27,984 nucleotides of DNA from JBDHAC01 sp039588215 (GCA_039588215.1 JBDHAD010000051.1:1-27984); one strand, 5' to 3'. Positions 1-8,413 are shown, counted from the first letter of the stretch. Notes: generated from the letters alone by a model not told the origin. Program-made: numbers and translations.

Positions 1-118
1 GTTCGAGGTTCAGGCGAGGCATCTCGTCCTGCGCGACGGTGGGGACCGCCGTGAGGCCGGAAACGGCCGCCAAGAGAGAGAGGACGACACCTGGGGCATG
101 GCGGTTGGCATGTCGCAC
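1..118 (-). CDS. Secreted protein, N-terminal part only (runs off window)
   Basis: I read a GTG start at 118 (minus strand), preceded by an AAGGAG Shine-Dalgarno sequence nine bases upstream. The 39 visible residues form a signal peptide: a basic N-region (RHANRH), a hydrophobic core (VVLSLLAAVSGL) and a likely signal peptidase I site after PTVAQ. The mature protein begins around DEMPRLNLE and continues past the left edge. Function cannot be told. A different frame is open over the same stretch, but it has no signal-peptide pattern and no ribosome site. Export to the periplasm or beyond is inferred from the signal peptide alone. Confidence 0.55.
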   Translation of the reverse strand, partial: MRHANRHAPGVVLSLLAAVSGLTAVPTVAQDEMPRLNLE

Positions 119-322
119 GGGTCAGCACTCCTTGTCGGTGCCCTAGCCTCCAGAGCGAACTCGGAGTCTTGCTCGCGCGGGTTGCAAGCGGACCGGAATC
201 CGAGATTCGTCACGCTACATACGGCTGAGCGCCTCTTGCAGTTGCGCACGCCGCGAGCGACTCATCCGGAGCTCGGCCCCGTCTCGCAGCGAGCCGAGCG
301 CGTGGCTCGCGCACACGCGAGC

Positions 323-2380
323 TCAGTAACTGAGCTTGAGCATGACGTTGAACGACGGCCGCGTAATGCGGACATCCTGCGTCCCCAGGTCCAGGTCCAC
401 CGGTACGCCAAACTGCGGAGAGACGAAGGTGGCCGGCAGGTCCAGTCCCAGCTTGTGGGTGAGCAGCACGAAATCGGCCCGCAGCCCGATATCGAGACCC
501 GACACATTCCGGATCGGGAGGAACTCGAGCCCCGCCCCCACATGCCACGTGTTCGGTAGGAGGTTCCCGAACGGGAAGATGGAGGGTCTGCGCACCCAGG
601 GACCGTTCGACTCCACCAGCGGATCGCCATCCAGCGTCGCATTCTCCAGCCGATACCAGCTGAGGCCGTACCCGGCCTTGAGGAACGGAAGAAGCTTCCC
701 GGAGGCCAGGTTGTAGCGGAGCGTGCCGGTGTACTCCCAGAAGTTCAGGTCTGCTTCGAGCGGGACGACCCGAACCTCGTTGAAAAGCAGGAAATCGAGC
801 CGCACATCACTTCGGGAATGCCTCAGTCCGTTCTCGCTGACGAACCGGTCGCCGAGGAAGAAGTTCACCTGGAAGTGGGTCGACACGGCATCTTCGACCG
901 ACGACTGGATCACATCGACAAGCGTGTCCTTCGCCACGAGACGCAGCAGGATCTCGTCCACCTGTCGAGCGTTCGCGAACAGCAACGAGAAATCTTCCTC
1001 CAACAGATGCACGGACACGCCCGCGGCGAGGCCGACGAACCGGTCGGGGATCCGCTCGGTCGGATAGAACACCGGGTGCTGCTTCTTGAACGCAGCGCGG
1101 AAGGGGATCGCGACCGCTCGCCAGAGGAAGTCGAACGGCGGAAGCACGATGAGCGTGGGTAACGTGAGATTCAAGAACCCGAGATCGTTCTGGAAGCCGT
1201 CCTGCCAGGTCGTCGGGAGGAGGGCCGAGAACCTGTGTGGCTCGTACAGATCGTAACCTGCCGTCGGGCCGGCTCTGTTCCACGCACTGTTGAACGCCGG
1301 GCCGAGCGCGCCGAGGTTTCCGGTCTCGACGTGGGAGATCACTCCCGCGAACGGGGACTCGGTCGCCGGATAGCCCCAGCGAATCGGGAGCACGAGCCAG
1401 GCCCACTCCCTTCGCGCCTCCGCGCTCTCCCGCACGAGATCGACGACGCGCTCCCAGTCCGGGATGATCCGGATCTTGTCGAGGTCATCGAACCTCTCCG
1501 CATGCCCGCGGCGGAAGCGTGGCTCCCGCGCGGGGCTGGCGGACGCGGGCCGGGACGCGAGCTCCCGGTGATCGAAGCTCTGCGATAGCTGTTCAGCCGC
1601 GCCCGCGGGGCCGACGTTCTTGTAAAGACCGGGAAACGGGTACGTGCCGTGCGAGTCCCGGTTCTTCCCTCCCGGCATCGAGAGGATCTGATCGGTTCCC
1701 TCGTTGTCGGCCCCGATGTACCCGATCGCGTGCGTGTTGATGCGGGACTCGTCCGCGTCCAGGTAGGCGTAGTAGCGCGCCCGCTCCCAATACCAGCGCT
1801 CGCCGACGCGCTGCTCCGCCAGCGCCCTCACCGCCCTCTCCCACTCGGCGTGCGGCAAGTAGGCGTTGGGCGTCGCGAGATCCAGGACCATCACCTGGTG
1901 GTGGAAATAGTATTCGACCCGTTCGATGACGAGCGCGTCCGGCGCGAACGGCCGTTCCAGCTTCGCGGACTCCAGCCCCTGACCTGCGAGCACTCCCCGA
2001 ACGTCGGACTCGGTGAGCCCACGCCCGAGGAGAGCGAACGGCGCAACGACGACGTTGATGTGCTCCCAGTCGCCTTCGTGGTTGTTGCCGCCGTCGTTGA
2101 ACGGGTAGAAGAACCAGTACTGCAGCACGAGCTCGTATCTCTCGGCGCTACCCGCCTGGCCGCGGATCGCTCGGATGAACGGGTGCACGTACGTCTTCGC
2201 GAACTGCTGATAGCGTCTGGGCAGACGCCCCGAATAGCGATCTTCGTACTCCCTTTTCCAGCTCTCGGGCCCGGTCCCCGGGAAATCGAAGAACAGCACC
2301 TGGAAAGTGTCGCGACGCGCGGGCGCCATCGCGACGCTCAGTCGCGGGTTGCCGGGATCGGGCACGAACTCTTCCAGCAA
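323..2380 (-). CDS. Vps62-like domain plus outer-membrane-barrel-like C-terminus (downstream part of a split gene)
   Basis: This 685-residue frame could start at TTG 2380, but the same frame stays open up to a TGA at 2393-2395 and then continues into the ORF at 2393-2917. It is therefore probably the larger part of one gene. Residues 86-106 read LQYWFFYPFNDGG then NNHEGDWE, a pattern typical of Vps62-related (PF06101-like) proteins. From about residue 480 to the end the sequence alternates polar and hydrophobic residues, contains repeated short strands (FLKAGYGLSWY, WHVGAGLEFLP, GLRADFVLL) and ends in an aromatic residue (LKLSY). That is the usual last strand of an outer-membrane beta-barrel. 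I infer a surface-exposed, barrel-anchored protein. No catalytic role is evident. Confidence 0.6.
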   Translation of the reverse strand: MLEEFVPDPGNPRLSVAMAPARRDTFQVLFFDFPGTGPESWKREYEDRYSGRLPRRYQQFAKTYVHPFIRAIRGQAGSAERYELVLQYWFFYPFNDGGNNHEGDWEHINVVVAPFALLGRGLTESDVRGVLAGQGLESAKLERPFAPDALVIERVEYYFHHQVMVLDLATPNAYLPHAEWERAVRALAEQRVGERWYWERARYYAYLDADESRINTHAIGYIGADNEGTDQILSMPGGKNRDSHGTYPFPGLYKNVGPAGAAEQLSQSFDHRELASRPASASPAREPRFRRGHAERFDDLDKIRIIPDWERVVDLVRESAEARREWAWLVLPIRWGYPATESPFAGVISHVETGNLGALGPAFNSAWNRAGPTAGYDLYEPHRFSALLPTTWQDGFQNDLGFLNLTLPTLIVLPPFDFLWRAVAIPFRAAFKKQHPVFYPTERIPDRFVGLAAGVSVHLLEEDFSLLFANARQVDEILLRLVAKDTLVDVIQSSVEDAVSTHFQVNFFLGDRFVSENGLRHSRSDVRLDFLLFNEVRVVPLEADLNFWEYTGTLRYNLASGKLLPFLKAGYGLSWYRLENATLDGDPLVESNGPWVRRPSIFPFGNLLPNTWHVGAGLEFLPIRNVSGLDIGLRADFVLLTHKLGLDLPATFVSPQFGVPVDLDLGTQDVRITRPSFNVMLKLSY

Positions 2381-2392
2381 CCGGCGGAGCTT

Positions 2393-2917
2393 TCAGTCGC
2401 CCGGACTCGCGCCGACAGCCGGCCCCGGCTGCGGACAGGGCGCGCTCCCGAGGCTCGCTAGGTCGATCGTCTCCGTACCGAGCCGCTGAGGGGTCGGGAG
2501 CGCGACGTCCCACGCATCCACATGGAGGAGGAACGATGCCGGACCGTCCCAGAACTGCTCGAACGCCATCGGGATCGCGGTCGTGTTCTGGAGCAGTACC
2601 GGAGCGAATCTCACCGCGATGCGCGTGAGGATCTCACCGCGACGGTCATCGACTCCGTCCACCGGATCGGTGTCGCTGTAACCGGGCTCGCGAGCGTCTC
2701 CGAAGAGAGCGAAGCGCGCGCTCGCCGGCGTCTGACTGATGAGCGTTGGATAGGTCAGCGGGACGAAGCGCAGGTACTCGCTCCGCTCGATTTGCTGGCC
2801 GAGGACCGAAGGGGGGTGCGCGGTCAGACAGAAATGCGTGAGCCACAACAGGGCCAAGCGGCGCGGGAACCACGAACGCGCCGCGCCAGGTCCATCCGAA
2901 TCAGGTCGCCAGCTCAT
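2393..2917 (-). CDS. N-terminal part of the split Vps62-like secreted protein
   Basis: I chose ATG 2917 over the upstream ATG at 2968 because a signal peptide follows it closely: a basic segment (FPRR), a hydrophobic core (LALLWLTHFCLTA) and a likely cleavage after VLGQ. The mature part contains RFAPVLLQNTTAI and FLLHVDAWDVALP and ends after 174 codons at a TGA (2393-2395). The next codons in the same frame (KLRRLLEEFVPD) run straight into the 323-2380 ORF, with no extra gap and no good Shine-Dalgarno sequence. This is most simply the secretion-signal half of one 864-codon gene. The TGA lies in a low-complexity Pro/Gly/Ala linker. The gene is divergent from the serine hydrolase at 3143. Confidence 0.55.
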   Translation of the reverse strand: MSWRPDSDGPGAARSWFPRRLALLWLTHFCLTAHPPSVLGQQIERSEYLRFVPLTYPTLISQTPASARFALFGDAREPGYSDTDPVDGVDDRRGEILTRIAVRFAPVLLQNTTAIPMAFEQFWDGPASFLLHVDAWDVALPTPQRLGTETIDLASLGSAPCPQPGPAVGASPGD

Positions 2918-3142
2918 CGAGGCGTCGTAGCGCAGCCTACGACCCCGGCAATTCCGCATCTTACGCACTCCAGCCTATCGGGTGATCGGGTGGGTCGCGC
3001 TCGCGGGTTGGTCGAGCCCTCCTGACCCTGCACGGGGACGCCGGTTGACGCAACTGCAATGTGGGGTTGTCCGGGGCTGCGCGACCCGGTGATGGCTCCT
3101 AGACTGAATTGACACGTTTCGCGCACGACCCAGGAGATGAGC

Positions 3143-4417
3143 ATGAGCAATCGACTCGCCCATCGGATCGACACCGAGCTCGAGGCCGCACGGCGACTCT
3201 CATTCGCCCTCTTGCTTACGGTGCTTTCGCTCCCCGCGCCCGCGTCTGGCCAGTACGCACCCGCGCGTGGCGACGCGTGGGAGACGCGTGCCCCCGACGA
3301 AGTCGCGATGGACCCGGCGGGCGTGCGGGCGGCGGTCGAGTACGCCCTCGCGCACGAGACGACGGTCCCGCGAGACCAAGAGCAGTCTCAAGCGTCGAGC
3401 TTCGGTCGCGAGCCGTTCGGGCACGGGATCGGGCCGTTCAAGGTGCGCGCCGGGGCCGCCGGGTTGATCGTCCGTCACGGCTACATCGTGGCCGAGTGGG
3501 GCGACACGAAGCGCGTCGACATGACCCACAGCGTGACCAAGTCCTTCCTTTCGACGACGGTGGGTCTCGCGTGGCAGGACGGGCTCATCGCCTCGCTGGA
3601 CGACACCGTGCGCGAGTACATGGCACCCCTCGACGTCCCACCGGGAGACGGAGAGCCCGGCGTGGACCGGACCGGGTTCGGGAAGCCCGACCCGACGACG
3701 ATGTTCGAGTCCGAGCATAACCGCCGTATCACATGGGACGACCTCCTCCGGCAGGCCTCGGACTGGGAGGGCACGCTGTGGGGCAAGCCCGACTGGGCCG
3801 ACCGCCCCGACCGCGACGCCTCGACCTGGATGACGCGCGAGCGGCACGAGCCAGGCACTGTGTACGAGTACAACGACACGCGCGTGAACATCCTCGCGCT
3901 GGCCGCGACCAGCGTATGGCGCCGGCCTCTCCCGCAGGTTCTCAAGGAGCGCGTGATGGACCCGATCGGCGCCTCTCCGACGTGGCGCTGGAACGGGTAC
4001 GACAACTCGTGGGTGACGATCGACGGCCAGAGGATGCAGTCCGTCAGCGGTGGCGGGCACTGGGGTGGTGGGATGTTCATCAGCGCGCGCGACCAGGCTC
4101 GGCTCGGGCTGTTCACCCTCGGGAAAGGGAAGTGGGGCGACGAGCAGCTACTGGCCGACGAGTGGTTCGACATGGCCACGACGCCCGGGCCGGCGAACGG
4201 CACCTACGGGTTCATGAACTACTTCCTGAACCTGCCTGACGACGAGGGCCGCCAGCGGTACCCGAGCGCCCCGGCCTCGGCGTACGCTCACATCGGAAAC
4301 GGCACGAACATGGTGTACGTGGATCCCGAGAACGACCTCGTAGTGGTCGCGCGCTGGATCCCGGGCAGGGACATCGACGAGCTGCTACGGCTCGTGATCG
4401 AGTCGATTCAAGAGTAG
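3143..4417 (+). CDS. Secreted serine hydrolase, class C beta-lactamase-like
   Basis: This looks like a beta-lactamase/penicillin-binding-protein fold hydrolase (PF00144-like). Numbered from ATG 3137, the nucleophile motif S132-V-T-K135 lies in HSVTKSFLST. The second motif is Y245-N-D (in YEYND), where most relatives have YxN. A third motif candidate is H385-I-G-N-G. A conserved GGGHWGGGMF stretch lies near 306-315. The ATG at 3143 is preferred because AGGAG (3132-3136) then sits six bases upstream; the ATG at 3137 would touch it. A signal peptide (LSFALLLTVLSLPAPASG) indicates export. The substrate is unknown: esterase, peptidase and amidase are all possible, and true beta-lactamase activity is not implied. 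A hairpin follows the stop. Confidence 0.85.
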   Translation: MSNRLAHRIDTELEAARRLSFALLLTVLSLPAPASGQYAPARGDAWETRAPDEVAMDPAGVRAAVEYALAHETTVPRDQEQSQASSFGREPFGHGIGPFKVRAGAAGLIVRHGYIVAEWGDTKRVDMTHSVTKSFLSTTVGLAWQDGLIASLDDTVREYMAPLDVPPGDGEPGVDRTGFGKPDPTTMFESEHNRRITWDDLLRQASDWEGTLWGKPDWADRPDRDASTWMTRERHEPGTVYEYNDTRVNILALAATSVWRRPLPQVLKERVMDPIGASPTWRWNGYDNSWVTIDGQRMQSVSGGGHWGGGMFISARDQARLGLFTLGKGKWGDEQLLADEWFDMATTPGPANGTYGFMNYFLNLPDDEGRQRYPSAPASAYAHIGNGTNMVYVDPENDLVVVARWIPGRDIDELLRLVIESIQE

Positions 4418-4432
4418 AGCGGCGGCGAAAGG

Positions 4433-4451
4433 CCAGGTCCCGCGGACCTGG
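4433..4451. terminator. Hairpin between convergent genes
   Basis: CCAGGTCC, a CGC loop, then GGACCTGG form a perfect 8-bp stem between the convergent serine hydrolase and lipoprotein genes. There is no T-tract, so factor-independent termination is uncertain. A second, imperfect GC-rich inverted repeat follows at about 4453-4485. Confidence 0.45.
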
Positions 4452-4496
4452 TGGGACCCGCGGATCTGCCGCGTCCGCGGACCCGCCTGGACCCCC

Positions 4497-5021
4497 CTAT
4501 TGGCACTCGGCTGTCAACGTGGCGCTCCGGATGCTCTCTTCTCCGTCCTCGTTCACCACCCAGTGGAACTGGAGCCTGGCGAGCACTTCTTGACCTCGTT
4601 CGCGCCGATAGCGCTCCAGGTCAAGGCTCGCCGTCTGGGTTTCCCCCGTCATGATCCGCTCGCCCAGGAAGACCTCGTGCAGCTCCTGAGGACGGAGATC
4701 CTCCCACCGGCCGGTGTCCAGGTTCAGGATACGCGCCTGGAGGGCACCCCACTCGGCGTAGGCTCCGCTGCATCCACCCTTCGCTGCGGCTGTCAACGTG
4801 ACGATGCACTCCCCGCCCATGGGTGGGTTGTTCAGGTTCAGCTGGAGCGTGAAGGACACGTCGAGCTCCGGCTCCGGGGGAGGCGGTGGCGGAGTGATGC
4901 CGTCACCGCACGCTGTCAGGGCGAAGGCCACCAGGATGAGGCAACCCGGGAGCGCCCTCTGCTTCCTGCTGAGGTTCCATCGCCTCGACGCCCTGTATCC
5001 TTCGCTTCTCGGGGCTCTCAT
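4497..5021 (-). CDS. Lipoprotein A, paralogue of the one at 7194-7763
   Basis: I chose ATG 5021 because GAGAGG lies six bases upstream; the ORF itself extends to 5054. The signal peptide ends in a lipobox, FALTA-C38, so the protein should be lipid-anchored. A proline tether (TPPPPPPEPE) follows, then a roughly 120-residue beta-rich domain with GGECIVTLTAAAKGG, YAEWG and GQEVLARLQFHWVV. The same motifs recur in order in the second lipoprotein (GSCLFDLSASAEGG, FAMWG, GEEVLVRLEIKYTIV). The two genes bracket the sigma/kinase pair, this one transcribed divergently from the sigma gene. I recognise no family. A role as regulated target or sensed partner of the sigma/kinase pair is inference from position. 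Confidence 0.75.
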   Translation of the reverse strand: MRAPRSEGYRASRRWNLSRKQRALPGCLILVAFALTACGDGITPPPPPPEPELDVSFTLQLNLNNPPMGGECIVTLTAAAKGGCSGAYAEWGALQARILNLDTGRWEDLRPQELHEVFLGERIMTGETQTASLDLERYRRERGQEVLARLQFHWVVNEDGEESIRSATLTAECQ

Positions 5022-5236
5022 CGTTGCCTCTCCACGACTGCGGGGCCGCATCACCCTCCACGGCTGCGTATCCCGTATTCATGGGAGTTACGAGAAAAGA
5101 GCGGGGGATTGCCTCATCGCATCGCAGCCGCAGTCCGTACGTACCTGGAGTAGCTCCGTCAGGTAGGGTGGTGGCCCAGGTTCTCCTCGGGATATCTTCA
5201 AAGGCCGTCGCCGGAGCCGTTCACAGGATCTTCCTC

Positions 5237-5902
5237 ATGGCGAAGCCTGACCTGCAGGACTCGCGGTCAAGCACCGTGACACGGCTCCTCATGGAGGTTC
5301 GGGAGGGAAGCCACTCGGCCTTCGATGAGCTCGTCCCGCTCATCTATGAGGAGCTGCGGGGGCTCGCTCATGCCCAGCGCAATGTCTGGCACGGCACCGA
5401 GACCCTCGACACCAGCGCCCTGACCCACGAGGCCTACCTGAAGCTCGCCGGTCAGGCGCAGTTGGATTGGGAGAGCCGGGCCCATTTCCGGTCCATCGCC
5501 GCCAGGGCGATGCGTCAGATCCTGATCGACTACGCCCGCGCGAAGCGCACCCAGAAGCGGGGGGGCGAGCACGTGCGCGTCAGCCTCGACGACCTGAAGG
5601 TCGCGGACCCCGACGCAGCCCGCGAATACGACCCCGTTCGCGATCAGGCGGAGGCCCTGATCGCCGTGGATGAGTCGCTTAAGAGACTGAAGGACCGGGA
5701 CGAGCGTCAGAGCCGCGTCGTCGAGTGCCGCTTCTTCGGCGGCATGACGATCGAGGACACTTCCGCCGCGCTCGGGGTTTCGACGGCGACGGTGGAGCGC
5801 GACTGGGCAATGGCGAAGGCGTGGCTGTATCGAGACATGCGGGAATCGCTCGCCGACAAGGGCGGCGTGGAGCCATGGATGAAGCTGACGCCGAGTCGCT
5901 GA
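5237..5902 (+). CDS. ECF-type RNA polymerase sigma factor (PF07638 / TIGR02999 type)
   Basis: A 221-residue sigma-70 family protein that would direct core RNA polymerase to specific promoters. The frame is open upstream, but ATG 5237 is preferred because AGGA lies eight bases before it and family homology begins there. Residues about 25-105 are region 2 (FDELVPLIYEELRGLA, ALTHEAYLKL, FRSIAARAMRQILIDYARAK). Residues about 145-205 are region 4, with the helix-turn-helix MTIEDTSAALGVSTATVERD. Members of this subgroup commonly neighbour Ser/Thr kinases rather than a classical anti-sigma factor. Here the kinase start overlaps the end of this gene by 28 bases, implying co-expression. The regulon is unknown; the flanking lipoproteins are candidates. 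Confidence 0.9.
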   Translation: MAKPDLQDSRSSTVTRLLMEVREGSHSAFDELVPLIYEELRGLAHAQRNVWHGTETLDTSALTHEAYLKLAGQAQLDWESRAHFRSIAARAMRQILIDYARAKRTQKRGGEHVRVSLDDLKVADPDAAREYDPVRDQAEALIAVDESLKRLKDRDERQSRVVECRFFGGMTIEDTSAALGVSTATVERDWAMAKAWLYRDMRESLADKGGVEPWMKLTPSR

Positions 5903-7071
5903 AGCGGCTGTTCGAGCGCGCGATCGCGCTACCCGTCGCGGAGCGGGACGCCTTTCTCGAGGAGGTCTGCTCAGACAGCCCCGAGTTGCAGGTGGAGCTC
6001 ACATCGCTGCTCGAGGCGGCCGACGACGCCGACCCGTTCTTCGCCAGCCTCGCCAACGCGGTCCTCTCACTCCCACCGTGGCCGGCTGACGAAGCGCCCG
6101 ACGCCTCTGCACGGGCGAATCGTATGCGGGCGGAGGACGAGCCAGATCCTCTGATTGGCCGCTCGGTCCACCAGTACGAGATACAGGAGAAGCTGGGCCG
6201 GGGCGGCATGGGGGTGGTCTACCGGGCGTACGATACGAGCCTCGATCGAACCGTCGCCCTCAAATTCCTCCCGCCCTACCTGAGTGCGGATGATAGCGCC
6301 ACGGAGCGGTTCCTCGTGGAGGCCCGGGCCGCCGCCGCCTTGGATCACTCCAACGTGTGCAACGTGCACGAGATCGGAGAGAGCGAGGAGTGCGGCCGCT
6401 TCATCTCGATGGCGTACTACGAGGGCGAAACGCTCAAACAGAAGATCGAGCGAGGACCGCTCCCGATCGATGAGGCGCTGGACTACGCCTGCCAGATCGG
6501 AGCCGGCCTCGATGCGGCCCACCAGCACGGTATCATCCACCGCGACATCAAGCCGGGCAACGTGATCGTGACCCCCGACGGCACGGCCAAGGTACTCGAC
6601 TTCGGGTTGGCCAAGCTAGCGGATGTCTCGCTGACCGGGACGGGGGTCCGGCTCGGCACCATCGGCTACATGTCGCCCGAGCACCTGCGCGGCGAGCCGC
6701 TGGACCAGCGCGCGGACTTCTGGTCGTTGGGCGTGGTGCTGTACGAGATGCTGACTGGCGAGCTCCCGTTCCGGGGGCGCCCGACGGCTGTGACGGTCCA
6801 CGGGATCCTACACGAGGAGCCGACGCGGCCGTCCAGCCTGCGACCCGAGATTCCGGCCGAGCTCGAGACGGTCGTGGGTCGCATGCTCGCGAAGCACCCC
6901 GGGTTCCGTGCGACGGGCGCGGAACTGCTGAACGTGGTCTGCGGTGATACAACTACGCAGCCCCCGGCCGCGACAAACACACACACGGCGGGCGTGTGGG
7001 CGCGCTTGCGCTCATGGCGCGGTGGGGTGGGACTGGGAGCTCTGATCGTCGTGACGGTGGCCACGCGGTGA
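5875..7071 (+). CDS. PknB-type Ser/Thr protein kinase, short form
   Basis: A 398-residue kinase with all main motifs: glycine loop G108-R-G-G-M-G, lysine K130 (VALK), catalytic loop H222-R-D224-I-K-P-G-N, D242-F-G and the S267-P-E activation-segment end. Residues 1-95 form a helical N-terminus (SLKRLFERAIALP, ELQVELTSLLEAAD) typical of kinases linked to this sigma subgroup. ATG 5875 is inside the end of the sigma gene, suggesting translational coupling. The protein stops just inside a hydrophobic stretch (GVGLGALIVVTVATR). Relatives of this architecture normally continue through a membrane helix into a long TPR, WD40 or beta-propeller sensor part, which is absent here. A strong hairpin follows, so this could be the natural end. 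Confidence 0.9.
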   Translation: MDEADAESLKRLFERAIALPVAERDAFLEEVCSDSPELQVELTSLLEAADDADPFFASLANAVLSLPPWPADEAPDASARANRMRAEDEPDPLIGRSVHQYEIQEKLGRGGMGVVYRAYDTSLDRTVALKFLPPYLSADDSATERFLVEARAAAALDHSNVCNVHEIGESEECGRFISMAYYEGETLKQKIERGPLPIDEALDYACQIGAGLDAAHQHGIIHRDIKPGNVIVTPDGTAKVLDFGLAKLADVSLTGTGVRLGTIGYMSPEHLRGEPLDQRADFWSLGVVLYEMLTGELPFRGRPTAVTVHGILHEEPTRPSSLRPEIPAELETVVGRMLAKHPGFRATGAELLNVVCGDTTTQPPAATNTHTAGVWARLRSWRGGVGLGALIVVTVATR

Positions 7072-7093
7072 ATCACAACTCAGGCCCCACAAC

Positions 7094-7119
7094 AAGGGCC
7101 CCGCCACCGCGGGGCCCTT
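7094..7119. terminator. Strong hairpin after the kinase gene
   Basis: AAGGGCCCCGC, loop CACC, then GCGGGGCCCTT: an 11-bp perfect stem 22 bases after the kinase stop, followed by a moderately T-rich stretch. It lies between convergent genes and could serve both strands. Confidence 0.75.
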
Positions 7120-7193
7120 CAGCCTCCTGTTTCGTTGTCTGGTTGCCCCGGTGACCGGCTTCGCTTCCGTCGGTACCTCACTCCGCCAGCCCG

Positions 7194-7763
7194 CTAGCAT
7201 CCGAGCTCGAGCATGACGGACTCCTCACCCTCCACCGGCGCGCCGTCCTCCACGATGGTGTACTTGATTTCGAGCCGGACCAACACCTCCTCTCCGGGCT
7301 CCCTCTGGAAGCACGCAATGTCGACCTGGCCAAATTGTGCGTGACCCTTCCTGATGCGGTCCGCGCCGAAGATGCCGGACGGTTCAGGTATGGTGTGCGG
7401 TACTGGGCGAAAATCCCCAATCGTCGGGTCCCAAACGCGGGCTATCATCTCGCCCCACATAGCAAAGGTGCCGTCCTCGCCGCCCTCTGCAGACGCGCTT
7501 AGGTCGAATAAGCAGGAGCCCGGGGGGCCCGGTAAGCTGGAGGCCACCGCGACATCGAACTCCTGCAGTGGCGGGCAATCGGGGCCCGTCAACGTGTTCA
7601 GGTCACATGCCTCCGGACACCCGGGCTCGAACGGATCACAGCCCGAGCCACACCCTCCCAGCCCGACGGCCATGAGGGCCAGACCGCCCAAGAGGGGACC
7701 CCGCTTCCACTCCCAAGCGTGTCTGTTTGGCGAGCCAGTACAGCTACGCCTTGGATACGACAT
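7194..7763 (-). CDS. Lipoprotein B, Cys-rich paralogue of the one at 4497-5021
   Basis: ATG 7763 is preferred because GGTGAG sits a few bases upstream; the frame extends to an ATG at 7823. The lipobox is VGLGG-C38, the same residue position as in lipoprotein A. A Cys-rich segment follows (residues about 38-65), then a domain matching lipoprotein A in motif order: GSCLFDLSASAEGG, FAMWGEMIARV, FGADRIRKGHAQFG, GEEVLVRLEIKYTIVEDG. The C-terminus ends in a Cys (ELGC). The gene is convergent to the kinase and separated from it by a hairpin. No known family is recognised. Both paralogues look like surface or periplasmic beta-sandwich lipoproteins; any binding partner is unknown. Confidence 0.75.
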   Translation of the reverse strand: MSYPRRSCTGSPNRHAWEWKRGPLLGGLALMAVGLGGCGSGCDPFEPGCPEACDLNTLTGPDCPPLQEFDVAVASSLPGPPGSCLFDLSASAEGGEDGTFAMWGEMIARVWDPTIGDFRPVPHTIPEPSGIFGADRIRKGHAQFGQVDIACFQREPGEEVLVRLEIKYTIVEDGAPVEGEESVMLELGC

Positions 7764-8029
7764 GGCTCTCACCCTTTGACTACTGGGCCGCGTCGCTCCT
7801 GTCGCTGTGCGGCCTGTACTCACTGGGTCTACGAAGAACAGGAGAAAGCCACCTCACCACGCGCCGGTGGTTGGACGCGAAGGCAGGAGACGAGGCGAGG
7901 GCGGTTAACCGAGGGGCCCGCCGCGAGGAAGGGAGACACCTAGCTCCTCGTCCCGCTGGGACGTCCGCGCACGCTTGGTGTAGATTGTTGTCGAGGTCCA
8001 CGATGGCGTGTAGCTTCGTGGCCCCCCAG

Positions 8030-8104
8030 GCGCCCGTAGCTCAGCCTGGATAGAGCGTCGGCCTCCGGAGCCGAAGGTCACAGGTTCGAATCCTGTCGGG
8101 CGCA
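8030..8104 (+). tRNA. tRNA-Arg (anticodon CCG)
   Basis: The complete cloverleaf can be drawn: acceptor GCGCCCG with CGGGCGC, D-stem GCTC/GAGC, anticodon stem TCGGC/GCCGA around loop CTCCGGA (anticodon CCG), variable loop AGGTC, and T-arm ACAGG-TTCGAAT-CCTGT, with discriminator A8104. CCA is not encoded. The 3' part, from the anticodon stem to past the end, is duplicated exactly at 12050-12099. That is the pattern left by integration at a tRNA. Confidence 0.97.
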
Positions 8105-8107
8105 TTC
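8058..8107 (+). repeat. Left copy of 50-bp direct repeat (att-like, in tRNA-Arg)
   Basis: Bases 8058-8107 (starting TCGGCCTCCGGAGCCGAAGG, ending GGGCGCATTC) are identical to 12050-12099. The repeat begins at the 5' side of the anticodon stem and ends three bases beyond the discriminator. That is the usual extent of a tyrosine-integrase attB site in a tRNA gene. Confidence 0.9.
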
Positions 8108-8413
8108 TAGACCGGCCCCGGTTGTCCTATCCAGTCCCTATCTGTCCGAATACGTCCAGGTGACGCGGAATCCGTCAGGAACGCGTTCCGGTCCAGGACA
8201 TGACGGCGCCACGGATGTGATACACACCGGTTGCCAGAGGTCGGCGTGTTGAAGGCCTTGTGGGCCCGGTTTGAGGGTGAGTATCATGCACGTCCTTAGC
8301 TTCAATCATGCCGTCGCCCCCACAGAGGTGCGCGGACGAGGCGGCTGGGACCGGGAGAGGCGCGGCTGACTGGACCTCTGGTAACTACAAGTGCCGTCTC
8401 TCAAGGAGGTCAC
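8105..8413. other. Intergenic region upstream of the subtilase
   Basis: About 310 bases from the tRNA end to the subtilase start. I see no convincing gene; short open frames lack ribosome sites. The 5' end of the subtilase transcript presumably begins here, but no clear promoter can be named. A strong AAGGAGGT ribosome site closes the region at 8403-8410. Confidence 0.5.

Noticed and set aside
2393..2395. Selenocysteine at the in-frame TGA
   Set aside because: The TGA lies in a low-complexity linker with no Cys-like context, and no SECIS-like hairpin was seen directly downstream.
3200..4060. Long minus-strand open frame (286 codons) inside the serine hydrolase gene
   Set aside because: Antisense shadow in GC-rich coding DNA; the plus strand carries all catalytic motifs.
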